64,000 nucleotides of DNA from 20CM-2-65-7 sp963830455 (GTDB taxonomy: Bacteria; Gemmatimonadota; Gemmatimonadetes; Gemmatimonadales; GWC2-71-9), in NCBI GenBank assembly GCA_963830455.1, contig CAWHMT010000004.1:630686-694685 (forward strand). Reading direction: 5' to 3'. Both the position numbers and the translations under genes were made by a program. Below, piece by piece: positions 8,267 through 16,779 of this stretch (position 1 is its first letter; each line of letters begins with the position of its first letter). The notes beneath the pieces are model-generated. The model made no database searches, was not told the origin of the DNA, and saw nothing but the letters and a program-made list of their open reading frames with translations.

Positions 8267-9313
8267 TTGCGAGCCTGCGTTCTCACCGCCACCGGCGGCA
8301 TCGACAAGCTCCAAATCACCGAAGTTCCCGACGCGCCGCCCCCAGGTCCTGGGGAAGTGCGCGTCGCGCTGAGGGCGGCGGCGCTGAACCACCTCGATCT
8401 CTTCGTGGCGGACGGAACGCCCGGCACCGCGGATCGATTCCCCTGGGTGGTCGGGGCGGATGGAGCCGGCACCGTCGAATCGGTCGGGCCCGGTGTGTCA
8501 TCGGTGTCCGCCGGTGATCGCGTCATGCTCAACCCGGGCGTCTCCGATTACAGCTGTGAGTTCTGCCGGGCGGGCGAGCATTCCCTCTGCGTCAACTACC
8601 GCTTACTCGGCGAGCATCTTCCCGGGACCATGGCCGAGCTGGTCACGGTGCCGGCGCACAATGTGGCGCGCGTGCCCAATCTGTCTCCGGGGCTGACGTG
8701 GGGCGAAGCCGCCGCGTTCTCGCTGGTGACGCTGACGGCGTGGCGCATGCTGGTCACCCGCGCCCAACTGCGCGCGGGGGAGACGGTGCTGGTCTGGGGC
8801 ATCGGGGGCGGCGTGTCGCTGACGGCGCTGCGCATCGCCAAGCTGTTCGGTGCGCGCGTCTTCGTCACCTCATCGAACGACGCGAAGCTCGCCGCCGCGA
8901 AGCAGCTCGGCGCCGACGTCACGCTGAATCACAAGACTCAGAAAGTGTCCCAGGAGATCCGCGCGTTGACCGACAAACGCGGTGTCGACGTTGTGGTGGA
9001 GAACGTCGGCGCGGCGACATGGGACGACTCGCTCCGCTGCCTGCGACGCGGCGGCCGACTGGTGACCTGCGGTGCGACGTCAGGGCCGCAGGTCGGACTC
9101 GATCTCAGGCGGCTCTTCTGGCATCACTGGAGCATCCTCGGTTCGACCATGGGCAACGCCGCTGAATACGCGGAAATCGTGCGGCGCTTGGGGAGAGGAG
9201 AACTCAGACCGATCGTGGATCGCGTTTATCCGATGGCCCGGGTGAAGCAGGCGTACGAACGCCTCGCGAGAGGCGAACAGCTGGGAAAGGTGGTTGTGGA
9301 AGTGTCGTCCTGA
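8267..9313 (+). CDS. Zinc-binding alcohol dehydrogenase / quinone oxidoreductase family (MDR)
   Basis: This is a 348-residue medium-chain dehydrogenase/reductase. It starts at a TTG (8267) giving MRACVLTATGG. The N-terminal GroES-like domain has 'GADGAGTVESVGPGVSSVSAGDRV' and the structural-zinc cysteines 'CEFCRAGEHSLC'. The Rossmann domain has 'VLVWGIGGGVSLTALRIAKL', and the C-terminal 'GKVVVEV' is typical. It catalyses NAD(P)H-linked reduction of a carbonyl or quinone; the substrate is unknown. It begins 27 bp after the Ig/TolB gene across a C-rich stretch and precedes gyrA. Confidence 0.87.
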   Translation: MRACVLTATGGIDKLQITEVPDAPPPGPGEVRVALRAAALNHLDLFVADGTPGTADRFPWVVGADGAGTVESVGPGVSSVSAGDRVMLNPGVSDYSCEFCRAGEHSLCVNYRLLGEHLPGTMAELVTVPAHNVARVPNLSPGLTWGEAAAFSLVTLTAWRMLVTRAQLRAGETVLVWGIGGGVSLTALRIAKLFGARVFVTSSNDAKLAAAKQLGADVTLNHKTQKVSQEIRALTDKRGVDVVVENVGAATWDDSLRCLRRGGRLVTCGATSGPQVGLDLRRLFWHHWSILGSTMGNAAEYAEIVRRLGRGELRPIVDRVYPMARVKQAYERLARGEQLGKVVVEVSS

Positions 9314-9434
9314 TGCCCGTAAACCGTTGCCCGCGGTGCGTCTGTGCCCCTAGTTTTTGCATGTCCGCGCAGTTGTCTTTACCCATCTAAGTAATTAATT
9401 TTTATCATCTTACCTCACCTCCACAAAGATCGAA
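9314..9434 (+). promoter_or_regulatory. Intergenic region with AT-rich promoter-like stretch before gyrA
   Basis: Positions about 9375-9412 (tctttacccatctaagtaat onwards) are markedly AT-rich in an otherwise GC-rich sequence and end 23 bp before the gyrA ATG. This is where a promoter for gyrA and the operon behind it is expected. I cannot assign -35/-10 boxes with confidence. Confidence 0.4.
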
Positions 9435-11954
9435 ATGACCGGTCCTAACGTCCGCGAGCGTATCCTCCCGCGGCTCATTGAAGAAGAGCTGAAGGAATCG
9501 TTCCTCGACTATTCGATGAGCGTCATCGTGTCGCGCGCGCTGCCCGATGTGCGCGACGGCCTGAAGCCCGTCCACCGCCGGATTCTGTACGCGATGAACG
9601 AGCTGGGTCTCGTTCCCGGCCGGCCCTACAAGAAGAGTGCGACGGTCGTGGGCGACGTGCTCGGCAAGTACCACCCCCATGGTGACGTGGCCCTGTACGA
9701 CACCCTGGTGCGCATGGTCCAGGACTTCTCCTTGCGCTACCCACTGGTGGATGGGCAGGGGAATTTCGGCTCGGTCGATGGCGACTCGGCCGCCGCGTAT
9801 CGCTACACCGAAGCGCGCCTCACCCGCGTCGCGATGACGATGCTGGAGGACATCGACAAGAACACCGTCGCGTTCGTCCCCAATTTCGACGATCGGCTGC
9901 AGGAGCCGACCGTGCTGCCCGCGCGGCTGCCCAACCTCATCGTGAACGGGTCCTCGGGCATCGCGGTCGGCATGACGACGAACATCCCCCCGCACAACCT
10001 GAGTGAAGTCGTGCAGGCGGTGGTGCACCTGGTCGATCACCCGGACGCCACCATCAAGGACATCAGGAAATTCATCAAGGGTCCCGATTTCCCGACCGGG
10101 GCGATCATTTACGGCCGCGACGGCATCAAGGAGTGCTACGAGAAGGGGCGCGGCCGCATCGTCATCCGGGCGCGCGCCATCGCCGAAGAGAAGGAATCGA
10201 CCGGCAAGCAGCAGATCGTCGTGACGGAGTTTCCCTATCAGGTGAGCCCCGAGCGCGTGCACGAGCAGATCCGCGATCTGGCGCTCGCCAAGAAGCTCGA
10301 GGGGATCAGCGACGTCCGCAACGAGTCGGACAAGGAAGGGATCAGGCTCGTCATCGAATTGAAGCGCGACGTCATTCCGATGGTCGTGCTCAATCAGCTC
10401 TACAAGCATACGCAGATGCAGCAGACTTTCGGCGCCATCATGCTGGCGCTGGTGGACGGTACGCCGAAGGAGCTGACTCTCGTCGAGCTGCTGCAGCACT
10501 TCATCGAGCACCGCCACACGGTCATCACGCGCCGCACCGCGTTCGAGCTGCAGCGCGCGCAGGACCGCGAGCATATCCTCGAGGGCTTGAAGATCGCCGT
10601 CGACAACATCGACGAAGTGATCAGGATCATCAAGAAATCGAAGGACACGCCGTCGGCAGACGCCGCGCTGCGCAAGCGGTTCAAGTTGTCGGAGAAGCAG
10701 TCGGCCGAAATCCTCAACATGCGCCTGGCGCGGCTCACCGCGCTCGAAATCACCAAGCTCGAAGAGGAGCTGAAGGACGTCCGCAAATTCATCAAGGAGT
10801 GCAAGGAGATTCTCGCCTCGAAGCCCAGGCGCATGAAGATCCTGAAGGAAGAGCTGACCGAGCTCGCGCAGGGCTTCGGCGACGAGCGGCGCACCGAGAT
10901 CGTCGCCGACCAGGGCGAGTTCTCGATCGAGGACCTGATCGCCGAAGAAGACATGGTGATCACCGTCTCCCACGCCGGCTACATCAAGCGCCTGCCCGTC
11001 TCGGCCTACCGCCGGCAGCGGCGCGGCGGCAAAGGCGTCATCGCCGCCCATCAAAAGGAAGACGACTGGGTCGAGCACCTCTTCATCGCCTCGACGCATG
11101 ACTACGTCATGTTCTTCACGGAGCAGGGGCAGTGTTACTGGCTCAAGGTGCACGAGATTGGGCAGGCGGCGCGCTCCGCGCGCGGCAAGCCGATCCTGTC
11201 CTGCGTCGCGATGAAGCCCGACGAGCGCCTCGCCGCGCTCGTGCCGGTGCGCGAGTTCTCGCAAGATCAATTCCTCTTCTTCGCCACCAAGCAGGGGGTC
11301 GTGAAGAAGACCGTGCTCTCCGAGTTCGGGAATCCGCGCTCGGTCGGCATTCGCGCCATCAACATCGAGAAGGGTGACGAGCTGATCGACGTGCAGGTGA
11401 CCGACGGCAAGAACGACATCGTCCTCGCTACCGCGCAGGGCATGAGCATCCGGTTCCACGAGAAGGACGTGCGGGACATGGGCCGGACGGCGACCGGGGT
11501 GAAGGGGATCGAGCTCGACAAGAAGGACACGATCATCGACATGGTCATCGTGCGCCGCAAGTCCACGCTGCTCACGGTCACCGAGAAGGGCATGGGCAAA
11601 CGCTCCGAGCTCGACGAATACCGGGTGCAGCATCGCGGCGGGCGCGGCATCATCACGCTGAAACGCAGCGACAAGACTGGTGCCGTCATCGCGCTCAAAG
11701 AGGTCCTGCCCGACGACGAGCTGATGATGATCACCAAGAAGGGCATCATGATCCGCGTCCCGGTCGAAGGCATTCGGATCTCCGGCCGCAATACCCAGGG
11801 CGTGAAGGTCATGAACCTGACGCCCGGCGACCTGGTCGTGGACGTGGCTCGGGTCGTGAAGGAAGACGAAGAAGAGGTGGAGGAGGACGACGACGAGACG
11901 CCGCCGCCTGCTCCGAAGTCCAAGTCGAAGGCTCCCGCCAAAGCCAAGAAGTAG
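9435..11954 (+). CDS. gyrA: DNA gyrase subunit A
   Basis: GyrA is the DNA cleavage/rejoining subunit of gyrase. The 839-residue protein contains 'LPDVRDGLKPVHRRILYAM', 'KYHPHGDVALYDTLVRM', and 'AYRYTEARL' with catalytic Tyr124. It also has the GyrA box QRRGGKG in the C-terminal DNA-wrapping domain, which separates gyrase from ParC. In the quinolone-resistance region the position equivalent to E. coli Ser83 is Val85, while the Asp87 equivalent is kept (Asp89). The C-terminus ends in an acidic stretch (KEDEEEVEEDDDE) followed by a Lys/Pro/Ala tail. gyrB is not adjacent. The downstream dehydratase gene follows after 1 bp. Confidence 0.97.
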   Translation: MTGPNVRERILPRLIEEELKESFLDYSMSVIVSRALPDVRDGLKPVHRRILYAMNELGLVPGRPYKKSATVVGDVLGKYHPHGDVALYDTLVRMVQDFSLRYPLVDGQGNFGSVDGDSAAAYRYTEARLTRVAMTMLEDIDKNTVAFVPNFDDRLQEPTVLPARLPNLIVNGSSGIAVGMTTNIPPHNLSEVVQAVVHLVDHPDATIKDIRKFIKGPDFPTGAIIYGRDGIKECYEKGRGRIVIRARAIAEEKESTGKQQIVVTEFPYQVSPERVHEQIRDLALAKKLEGISDVRNESDKEGIRLVIELKRDVIPMVVLNQLYKHTQMQQTFGAIMLALVDGTPKELTLVELLQHFIEHRHTVITRRTAFELQRAQDREHILEGLKIAVDNIDEVIRIIKKSKDTPSADAALRKRFKLSEKQSAEILNMRLARLTALEITKLEEELKDVRKFIKECKEILASKPRRMKILKEELTELAQGFGDERRTEIVADQGEFSIEDLIAEEDMVITVSHAGYIKRLPVSAYRRQRRGGKGVIAAHQKEDDWVEHLFIASTHDYVMFFTEQGQCYWLKVHEIGQAARSARGKPILSCVAMKPDERLAALVPVREFSQDQFLFFATKQGVVKKTVLSEFGNPRSVGIRAINIEKGDELIDVQVTDGKNDIVLATAQGMSIRFHEKDVRDMGRTATGVKGIELDKKDTIIDMVIVRRKSTLLTVTEKGMGKRSELDEYRVQHRGGRGIITLKRSDKTGAVIALKEVLPDDELMMITKKGIMIRVPVEGIRISGRNTQGVKVMNLTPGDLVVDVARVVKEDEEEVEEDDDETPPPAPKSKSKAPAKAKK

Positions 11955-11955
11955 C

Positions 11956-12891
11956 GTGGTCACTGCCCGGGATATCCAGGACGCCGCGGCAGGCCTGCGG
12001 GGTGTGGCGCGCCGCACCTCGCTCGTCTATGTCGAGGCGCTGGGGGTGCATCTCAAGCTCGAGAACGAGCAGCCGATCGGCGCCTTCAAGATCCGCGGCG
12101 CCTACAACGCCATCCGGAAGCTGCCCGACGCCGCGCGGAAACGTGGCGTCATCACCTACTCGTCGGGCAATCACGGGCAGGCGGTGGCGTACGCCGCCAA
12201 GCAATTCGGCGTGCGCGCGGTCGTCACGATGCCCGAGACGGCTCCCGCCGTGAAGGTCGCAGGCGTCAAGAAGTGGGGCGGTGAAGTCGTCTTCGCGGGC
12301 CGCACGTCCGAGGATCGCCGCGTCAAGGCCGAAGCGCTGGCCGCGAAGGAAGGACTGGCGATCGTGCCGCCGTTCGATCATCCCGACATCGTGGCGGGTC
12401 AGGCCACGGTCGCGCTCGAAATCGTCGAGCAGCTGCCGGAGGTCGAAACCGTGGTCGTGCCCGTGGGCGGCGGCGGGTTGATCTCGGGCATCGTCGCGGG
12501 ACTGGCTGCCGTTCAGAGCACGGCGGCCGTCTGGGGCGTCGAGCCGATCGGGGCGCCCAAACTGCACCGCTCGCTCGCCGCGGGGGAAGTCGTCCGGCTC
12601 GAGCAGACCGGGAGCATCGCCGACGGCTTGATCACGCTCAACGTCGGGAACATTCCGTTCGCCGAGCTCACCAGACAGCGGGACCGGATTCGCGGCGTCG
12701 CGCTGGTCGAGGATGACAGTATCCGTGCCGCCGTGCAGTTTCTATGGCGCACCTGCCGTCTCGCCGTCGAGCCGTCCGGTGCCGCGACCACGGCCGCGCT
12801 GCTCGACGGCCTCGTGCCGCGCGCCAGGACCACGGTGCTCGTGGTCAGCGGCGGCAACGTCGACCCTTCGCTCCTCGAGGCAACGGACTGA
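11956..12891 (+). CDS. Threonine/serine dehydratase (PLP fold type II)
   Basis: This 311-residue PLP enzyme starts at GTG (11956). 'QPIGAFKIRGAYNAI' carries the PLP Lys; 'YSSGNHGQAVAYAA' is the substrate loop; 'VVPVGGGGLISGI' is the glycine-rich phosphate-binding loop. No C-terminal ACT domain is present, so it is of the short catabolic (TdcB/serine racemase-like) type rather than the long allosteric IlvA. It deaminates L-threonine or L-serine to the 2-oxo acid. The stop codon overlaps the next ATG (ATGA), coupling it to the REC-GGDEF gene. Confidence 0.9.
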   Translation: MVTARDIQDAAAGLRGVARRTSLVYVEALGVHLKLENEQPIGAFKIRGAYNAIRKLPDAARKRGVITYSSGNHGQAVAYAAKQFGVRAVVTMPETAPAVKVAGVKKWGGEVVFAGRTSEDRRVKAEALAAKEGLAIVPPFDHPDIVAGQATVALEIVEQLPEVETVVVPVGGGGLISGIVAGLAAVQSTAAVWGVEPIGAPKLHRSLAAGEVVRLEQTGSIADGLITLNVGNIPFAELTRQRDRIRGVALVEDDSIRAAVQFLWRTCRLAVEPSGAATTAALLDGLVPRARTTVLVVSGGNVDPSLLEATD

Positions 12892-14333
12892 TGGCCCCCA
12901 CCGCACCCGCGCCCCGCATCCTGGTCGCCGACGACGACGAGTCGCTGGTCCGCACGCTCACGTGGATCCTCAAGGAGAACGGCTACGACGTCTCCGTATG
13001 CCCGGGTGGCGATTCCCTGTTCGCCAAGCTCGAAGAGATCAAGCCGGCGCTGCTGTTGCTCGACATCATGATGCCGAAGGTGGACGGCCTGCAATTGCTC
13101 GAGCGGCTGAAGCAGGATGAGCGCTACAAGGATTTGCCGGTGCTCATGGTCTCGTCGATGCCGCCGGAAGAAGCCACGGTGCGCGCGCTCGGGCTCGGCG
13201 CCGCCGATTTCATCTCCAAGCCGTTCCGCGTGCGCGAGCTGCTGGCGCGCGTCGAAGCCCATATTCGCGTGGGCCGCGCGCTCGCGACGGCGCGCGAGGA
13301 AGCCCGCAGCCGTGCCGCCATGGTGGACATCCTCCACGAGGTCACGGACTCCCTCAAGCCCGACGAGATGTATCACATCCTGGCGCGGCGCGTCGCGCGG
13401 GCGTTGAACATCTCCAAGTGCTCGATGGTGCTGGCCAAACCCGGCGATCAGCAGGGCGTTGTGGTGGCGGCGTACGAGAATCCCATGCTGCGCAATCTGC
13501 AGATCGAGCTGAGCCGCTACCCCGAGATCCGCAAGGCCGTGTCCACCGGGCGACTGGTGCTGGTCGAAGAAGTCGCGACCGATCCGCTCTACGAAGACGA
13601 GCGGCGTCGCTGGGAGCGCGAAGACATCAAGGTGCCGACGCGGTCCGCGGTGGCATTGCCGTTCTGGATGAAAGACCAGCAGATCGGCGTGTTTTTCCTG
13701 CGCACGACGGGCGACGATCCACCCCTCACCCGCGCCGACGCCTCGTTTGCCGAGACCGTCATCAAGACGGCGGTGTCGGCGATCGAAAAGGCCTACGACT
13801 TCGAGACCGCCGTTTCCGACAAGCAGCGGCTCGAAAAGCTCGCGCTCACCGACGCGCTCACCGGGTGCATGAACCGCCGCGCCCTGGCCGAGGCGCTCGC
13901 CACGGAGCTGGACCGCGCCCGGCGCTACAACCTCGCGCTCACCATCCTGCTCGCGGACATTGATCGTTTCAAATCGATCAACGACACGCGCGGGCACATT
14001 GCCGGCGACTCCGTGCTCCGCCAGATCGGCGAGCTGCTGCGCCGGGAAGCACGGTCGGTGGACATCGTCGCGCGCTACGGCGGCGAGGAATTCGTGATCG
14101 TGATGCCGGAGACGGCGCCGCACGGCGCGCAGATCTTTGCCGAACGGCTCCGCCGTCGCGTCATGGCGCGGGACTTCGGCGATCCCGGCGAGGATCCGTT
14201 GCACATGACCGTCAGCATCGGGCTCGCCTCGTTTCCCGACGACCGCGTTCACAGCGCGGACAGCTTCGTGTCTCTTGCCGATCAGGCCCTCTATCGCGCC
14301 AAGAACGAAGGGCGCAATTTGGTTCGACAATGA
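12891..14333 (+). CDS. Response regulator with REC, GAF-like and GGDEF domains (diguanylate cyclase)
   Basis: This is a 480-residue protein whose start is fixed by the ATGA overlap with the previous stop. Residues about 8-125 are a receiver domain ('ILVADDDESLV', 'LLLLDIMMPKVDG', 'FISKPFRVRELL'). Residues about 150-300 form a GAF-like module ('ALPFWMKDQQIGVFFLR'). The C-terminal GGDEF domain has 'DALTGCMNRRALAEAL' and the active-site motif as GGEEF. An inhibitory RxxD site (RSVD) lies five residues upstream, so c-di-GMP feedback is expected. It should make cyclic di-GMP in response to phosphorylation. It overlaps the kinase gene by 4 bp. Confidence 0.92.
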   Translation: MAPTAPAPRILVADDDESLVRTLTWILKENGYDVSVCPGGDSLFAKLEEIKPALLLLDIMMPKVDGLQLLERLKQDERYKDLPVLMVSSMPPEEATVRALGLGAADFISKPFRVRELLARVEAHIRVGRALATAREEARSRAAMVDILHEVTDSLKPDEMYHILARRVARALNISKCSMVLAKPGDQQGVVVAAYENPMLRNLQIELSRYPEIRKAVSTGRLVLVEEVATDPLYEDERRRWEREDIKVPTRSAVALPFWMKDQQIGVFFLRTTGDDPPLTRADASFAETVIKTAVSAIEKAYDFETAVSDKQRLEKLALTDALTGCMNRRALAEALATELDRARRYNLALTILLADIDRFKSINDTRGHIAGDSVLRQIGELLRREARSVDIVARYGGEEFVIVMPETAPHGAQIFAERLRRRVMARDFGDPGEDPLHMTVSIGLASFPDDRVHSADSFVSLADQALYRAKNEGRNLVRQ

Positions 14334-15433
14334 GCGAGCGCCGGTGCCCCAAGTGCGGGTCCGTCTACACGGACACGGGGGCACGGTTCTGTCCGAAAGA
14401 CGGCAGCATGCTCGTGGAAATTCAGTCCAAGAAGGCGTCGCCACCCACGCCGCCCGGCGGCAGCGGCACCGGTGTGCGCACGCCGCTGCCACCCGGGAAG
14501 ACGGGCCTCGATCGGGCCTCGACGCTGTCGAATCAGATCCTCGACGCCCGCTATCAAGTCATGAAAAAGCTGGGCGAGGGCGGGATGTCGTACGTCTACC
14601 TCGCCAAGGAGATTCCGTCGGGTGAGACCGTGGCGATCAAGGTGCTCTCGCCGCGGCTCGCGACCGACCGGAGCTCGGTCGAGCGGCTGCGGCGCGAAGC
14701 GGGCCTCGCGATGCGGCTGGAACACGCCAACGTGTGCCGCATCCTGCGTCTGGGTGAATCGGAAGACGGCCTGATCTATCTGGTGATGCCGTTCCTCAAG
14801 GGCGAGCTGCTCTCGGATCGTGAGGTCCGCGGTGGTCCCATGGACATCGCGTTCGGGGTGACGCTGCTCAAACAGATGTGCGCGGGACTGCACCACGCCC
14901 ACGAGCTGCAGATCATTCATCGCGACCTGAAGCCGGAAAACGTGATGCTCGTCCCCGATGAGGGAGACGGCACCGAGCGCGCGGTCATCATGGACTTCGG
15001 GCTCGCGAAGGAGCGCCGCGCCGATCCCGCCATCGCCAAATTGACGGCGACCGGGATCATCCTCGGCACGCCGGAGTTCATGAGTCCCGAGCAGATTCGC
15101 GGCAGGCCGCTGGATGCGCGCAGCGACATCTATGCCCTCGGCATCGTGGCGTTCGAGATGTTCACCGGCAAGCTGCCGTTCCAGGGACGGAACGCGCAGG
15201 AGATGATGATCGCGCGGCTGCGCAGCCAGCCGCAGTCGGTGCGGACACTGCGACCCGACGTGCCGGAGCCGGTGGAGAAAGCGCTGACGAAAGCGCTGCA
15301 GACCAATCCCGACGACCGCTTCGCCACGGCGATCGAGTTTGGGGAGGCGCTGTCGGGGAAGAGCGGCGGCCCCGGCCCGTCCGCTTCCTCGGGCGGTGGG
15401 TTCTTCGGGAAACTCAAGGAGAAGTTCTCTTGA
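14330..15433 (+). CDS. Soluble Hanks-type Ser/Thr protein kinase with N-terminal zinc-ribbon-like motif
   Basis: The 367-residue protein opens with 'CPKCGSVYTDTGARFCPKDG', a zinc ribbon whose last Cys is Asp. A Pro/Gly linker and a complete kinase domain follow: 'LGEGGMSYVYLA', Lys104 in 'VAIKVL', 'HRDLKPEN' (catalytic Asp199), 'MDFGLAK' (Asp222) and 'GTPEFMSPEQ'. There is no transmembrane segment or sensor domain, so it is cytosolic. It overlaps the diguanylate cyclase gene upstream (ATGA) and the amidohydrolase downstream (TTGA). This suggests that kinase and c-di-GMP signalling are co-expressed. Confidence 0.92.
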   Translation: MSERRCPKCGSVYTDTGARFCPKDGSMLVEIQSKKASPPTPPGGSGTGVRTPLPPGKTGLDRASTLSNQILDARYQVMKKLGEGGMSYVYLAKEIPSGETVAIKVLSPRLATDRSSVERLRREAGLAMRLEHANVCRILRLGESEDGLIYLVMPFLKGELLSDREVRGGPMDIAFGVTLLKQMCAGLHHAHELQIIHRDLKPENVMLVPDEGDGTERAVIMDFGLAKERRADPAIAKLTATGIILGTPEFMSPEQIRGRPLDARSDIYALGIVAFEMFTGKLPFQGRNAQEMMIARLRSQPQSVRTLRPDVPEPVEKALTKALQTNPDDRFATAIEFGEALSGKSGGPGPSASSGGGFFGKLKEKFS

Positions 15434-16779
15434 TCGCGCCTCTCGCCGTCATCTCCGCCTTGGCGTGTCTGCAGTCGCCGCCCTCCGCCGCCCCTTCGCC
15501 GCCCTCCGCCGCCCAAGTCACCGCAGTCCGAGCGGGCGTACTCATTGATGGGACCGGCGCGGCGCCCACCCGGAACGCCGTCATTGTTATCCAGGGCGAT
15601 CGCATAACGGCGGTCGGGGCGAACGTGCAGATCCCCACCGGCGCCACGGTCATCGATCTCTCCGCCGCGACCGTGCTGCCGGGGTTCATCGACGCGCACG
15701 TGCATCTCGCCTCGCACACGATCGGCGATGGCGACTGGCAGCACGCCGGGCTCACGGAAATGCCGAGCCAGCTCGCGCTGCTGGGAGCGGCGCACGCGCA
15801 CCAGACGCTCGAGGCCGGCTTCACGACCGTGCGCGTCGTCGGCACGGGCAATTTCAGCGACATCGCGCTGCGCAACGCGATCAACGCCGGGTGGATTCCG
15901 GGGCCGCGCATCCTCGGCGCCGGCGTGTCGTTCGGCATTCGCGGCGGCCACTGCGACGGCACCAACGGTCTCCGGCCCGACGCGCTCGGTCGCGAAGCGG
16001 GCGTGGAAGACGGCGTCGCGGATGGCGTCGAGGAGGTCCGCAATGCGGTGCGCTATGCGGTCAAATACGGCGCCGACGTCATCAAGATCTGCGCGACCGG
16101 CGGCGTGCTGTCGCTCACCGACTCGGTCGGCGTGCAGCAGTACACCGAAGAGGAGATGCGCGCGATCGTCGAGACGGCGACGCAACTGGATCGCCGCGTC
16201 GCGGCGCACGCGCACGGCACGGCCGGGATCAAGGCCGCCGTGCGGGCCGGCGTCACGTCGATCGAGCACGGCTCGATCCTCGACGCCGAAGCCGTCGCCC
16301 TCATGAAGCAGCGCGGCACGTGGCTCGTGCCGACGCTGCTCGCCGGCTTCACGGTGGAGTCGCTGGCGACGGCGGGCCGGTTGCCACCGCCCATCGCGGC
16401 CAAGGCGCTCGCCATCGCGCCGCGCATGCACAATTCGTTCAAGCTCGCCGTCGACGGCGGTGTGCGCATCGCACTCGGCACCGACGCGGGGGTCAGTAAG
16501 CACGGCACGAACGCGCGCGAGTTCGCGCTCATGGTCCGCTACGGCATGACGCCCATGCAGGCGATCGTGGCCGGCACGTCCGGCGGCGCGACGCTGCTCG
16601 GGCTCGAACGCGAGATCGGCACGATCGCGGTGGGGAAGCGCGCCGATATCGTGGCCGTCATCGGCAACCCCCTCGACAGCATCCAGATCCTCCAAAACCC
16701 GCCGTTTGTCATGAAAGATGGGCGCGTGTTCAAGCGCGACGGACAGGTCCAGGGCCGGAGCGCCGCCGGAGTGCCGTGA
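15430..16779 (+). CDS. Secreted amidohydrolase (imidazolonepropionase-like)
   Basis: The 449-residue enzyme starts at TTG (15430), overlapping the kinase stop by 4 bp. The leader 'IAPLAVISALACLQ' is followed by a Pro/Ser/Ala-rich stretch encoded by GCCGCCCTCC repeats. Metal-site motifs are complete: 'DAHVHLASH' (HxH), 'DVIKICATGGV' (Lys), 'AHAHGTAG', 'SIEHGS' and 'LGTDAGV' (Asp). The C-terminus 'GTIAVGKRADIVAVIGNPL' is typical. It is probably a periplasmic metal-dependent hydrolase of peptide-like or cyclic amide substrates. It overlaps the E1-alpha gene by 4 bp (GTGA). Confidence 0.88.
   Translation: MIAPLAVISALACLQSPPSAAPSPPSAAQVTAVRAGVLIDGTGAAPTRNAVIVIQGDRITAVGANVQIPTGATVIDLSAATVLPGFIDAHVHLASHTIGDGDWQHAGLTEMPSQLALLGAAHAHQTLEAGFTTVRVVGTGNFSDIALRNAINAGWIPGPRILGAGVSFGIRGGHCDGTNGLRPDALGREAGVEDGVADGVEEVRNAVRYAVKYGADVIKICATGGVLSLTDSVGVQQYTEEEMRAIVETATQLDRRVAAHAHGTAGIKAAVRAGVTSIEHGSILDAEAVALMKQRGTWLVPTLLAGFTVESLATAGRLPPPIAAKALAIAPRMHNSFKLAVDGGVRIALGTDAGVSKHGTNAREFALMVRYGMTPMQAIVAGTSGGATLLGLEREIGTIAVGKRADIVAVIGNPLDSIQILQNPPFVMKDGRVFKRDGQVQGRSAAGVP
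15475..15514. repeat. Short GCCGCCCTCC-type tandem repeat inside coding sequence
   Basis: The plus strand shows gtcgccgccctccgccgccc, then cttcgccgccctccgccgcc. This is two or more copies of a GCCGCCCTCC-like unit in the signal/linker codons of the amidohydrolase. The same unit reappears, with an inverted arm, at 18945-19065. Confidence 0.55.

Noticed and set aside
9405..12017. 870-aa minus-strand open frame opposite gyrA
   Set aside because: Composition is that of antisense of a GC-rich gene; gyrA on the plus strand is unambiguous.
12513..14492. 659-aa minus-strand open frame
   Set aside because: It is a shadow of the dehydratase and REC-GGDEF genes.
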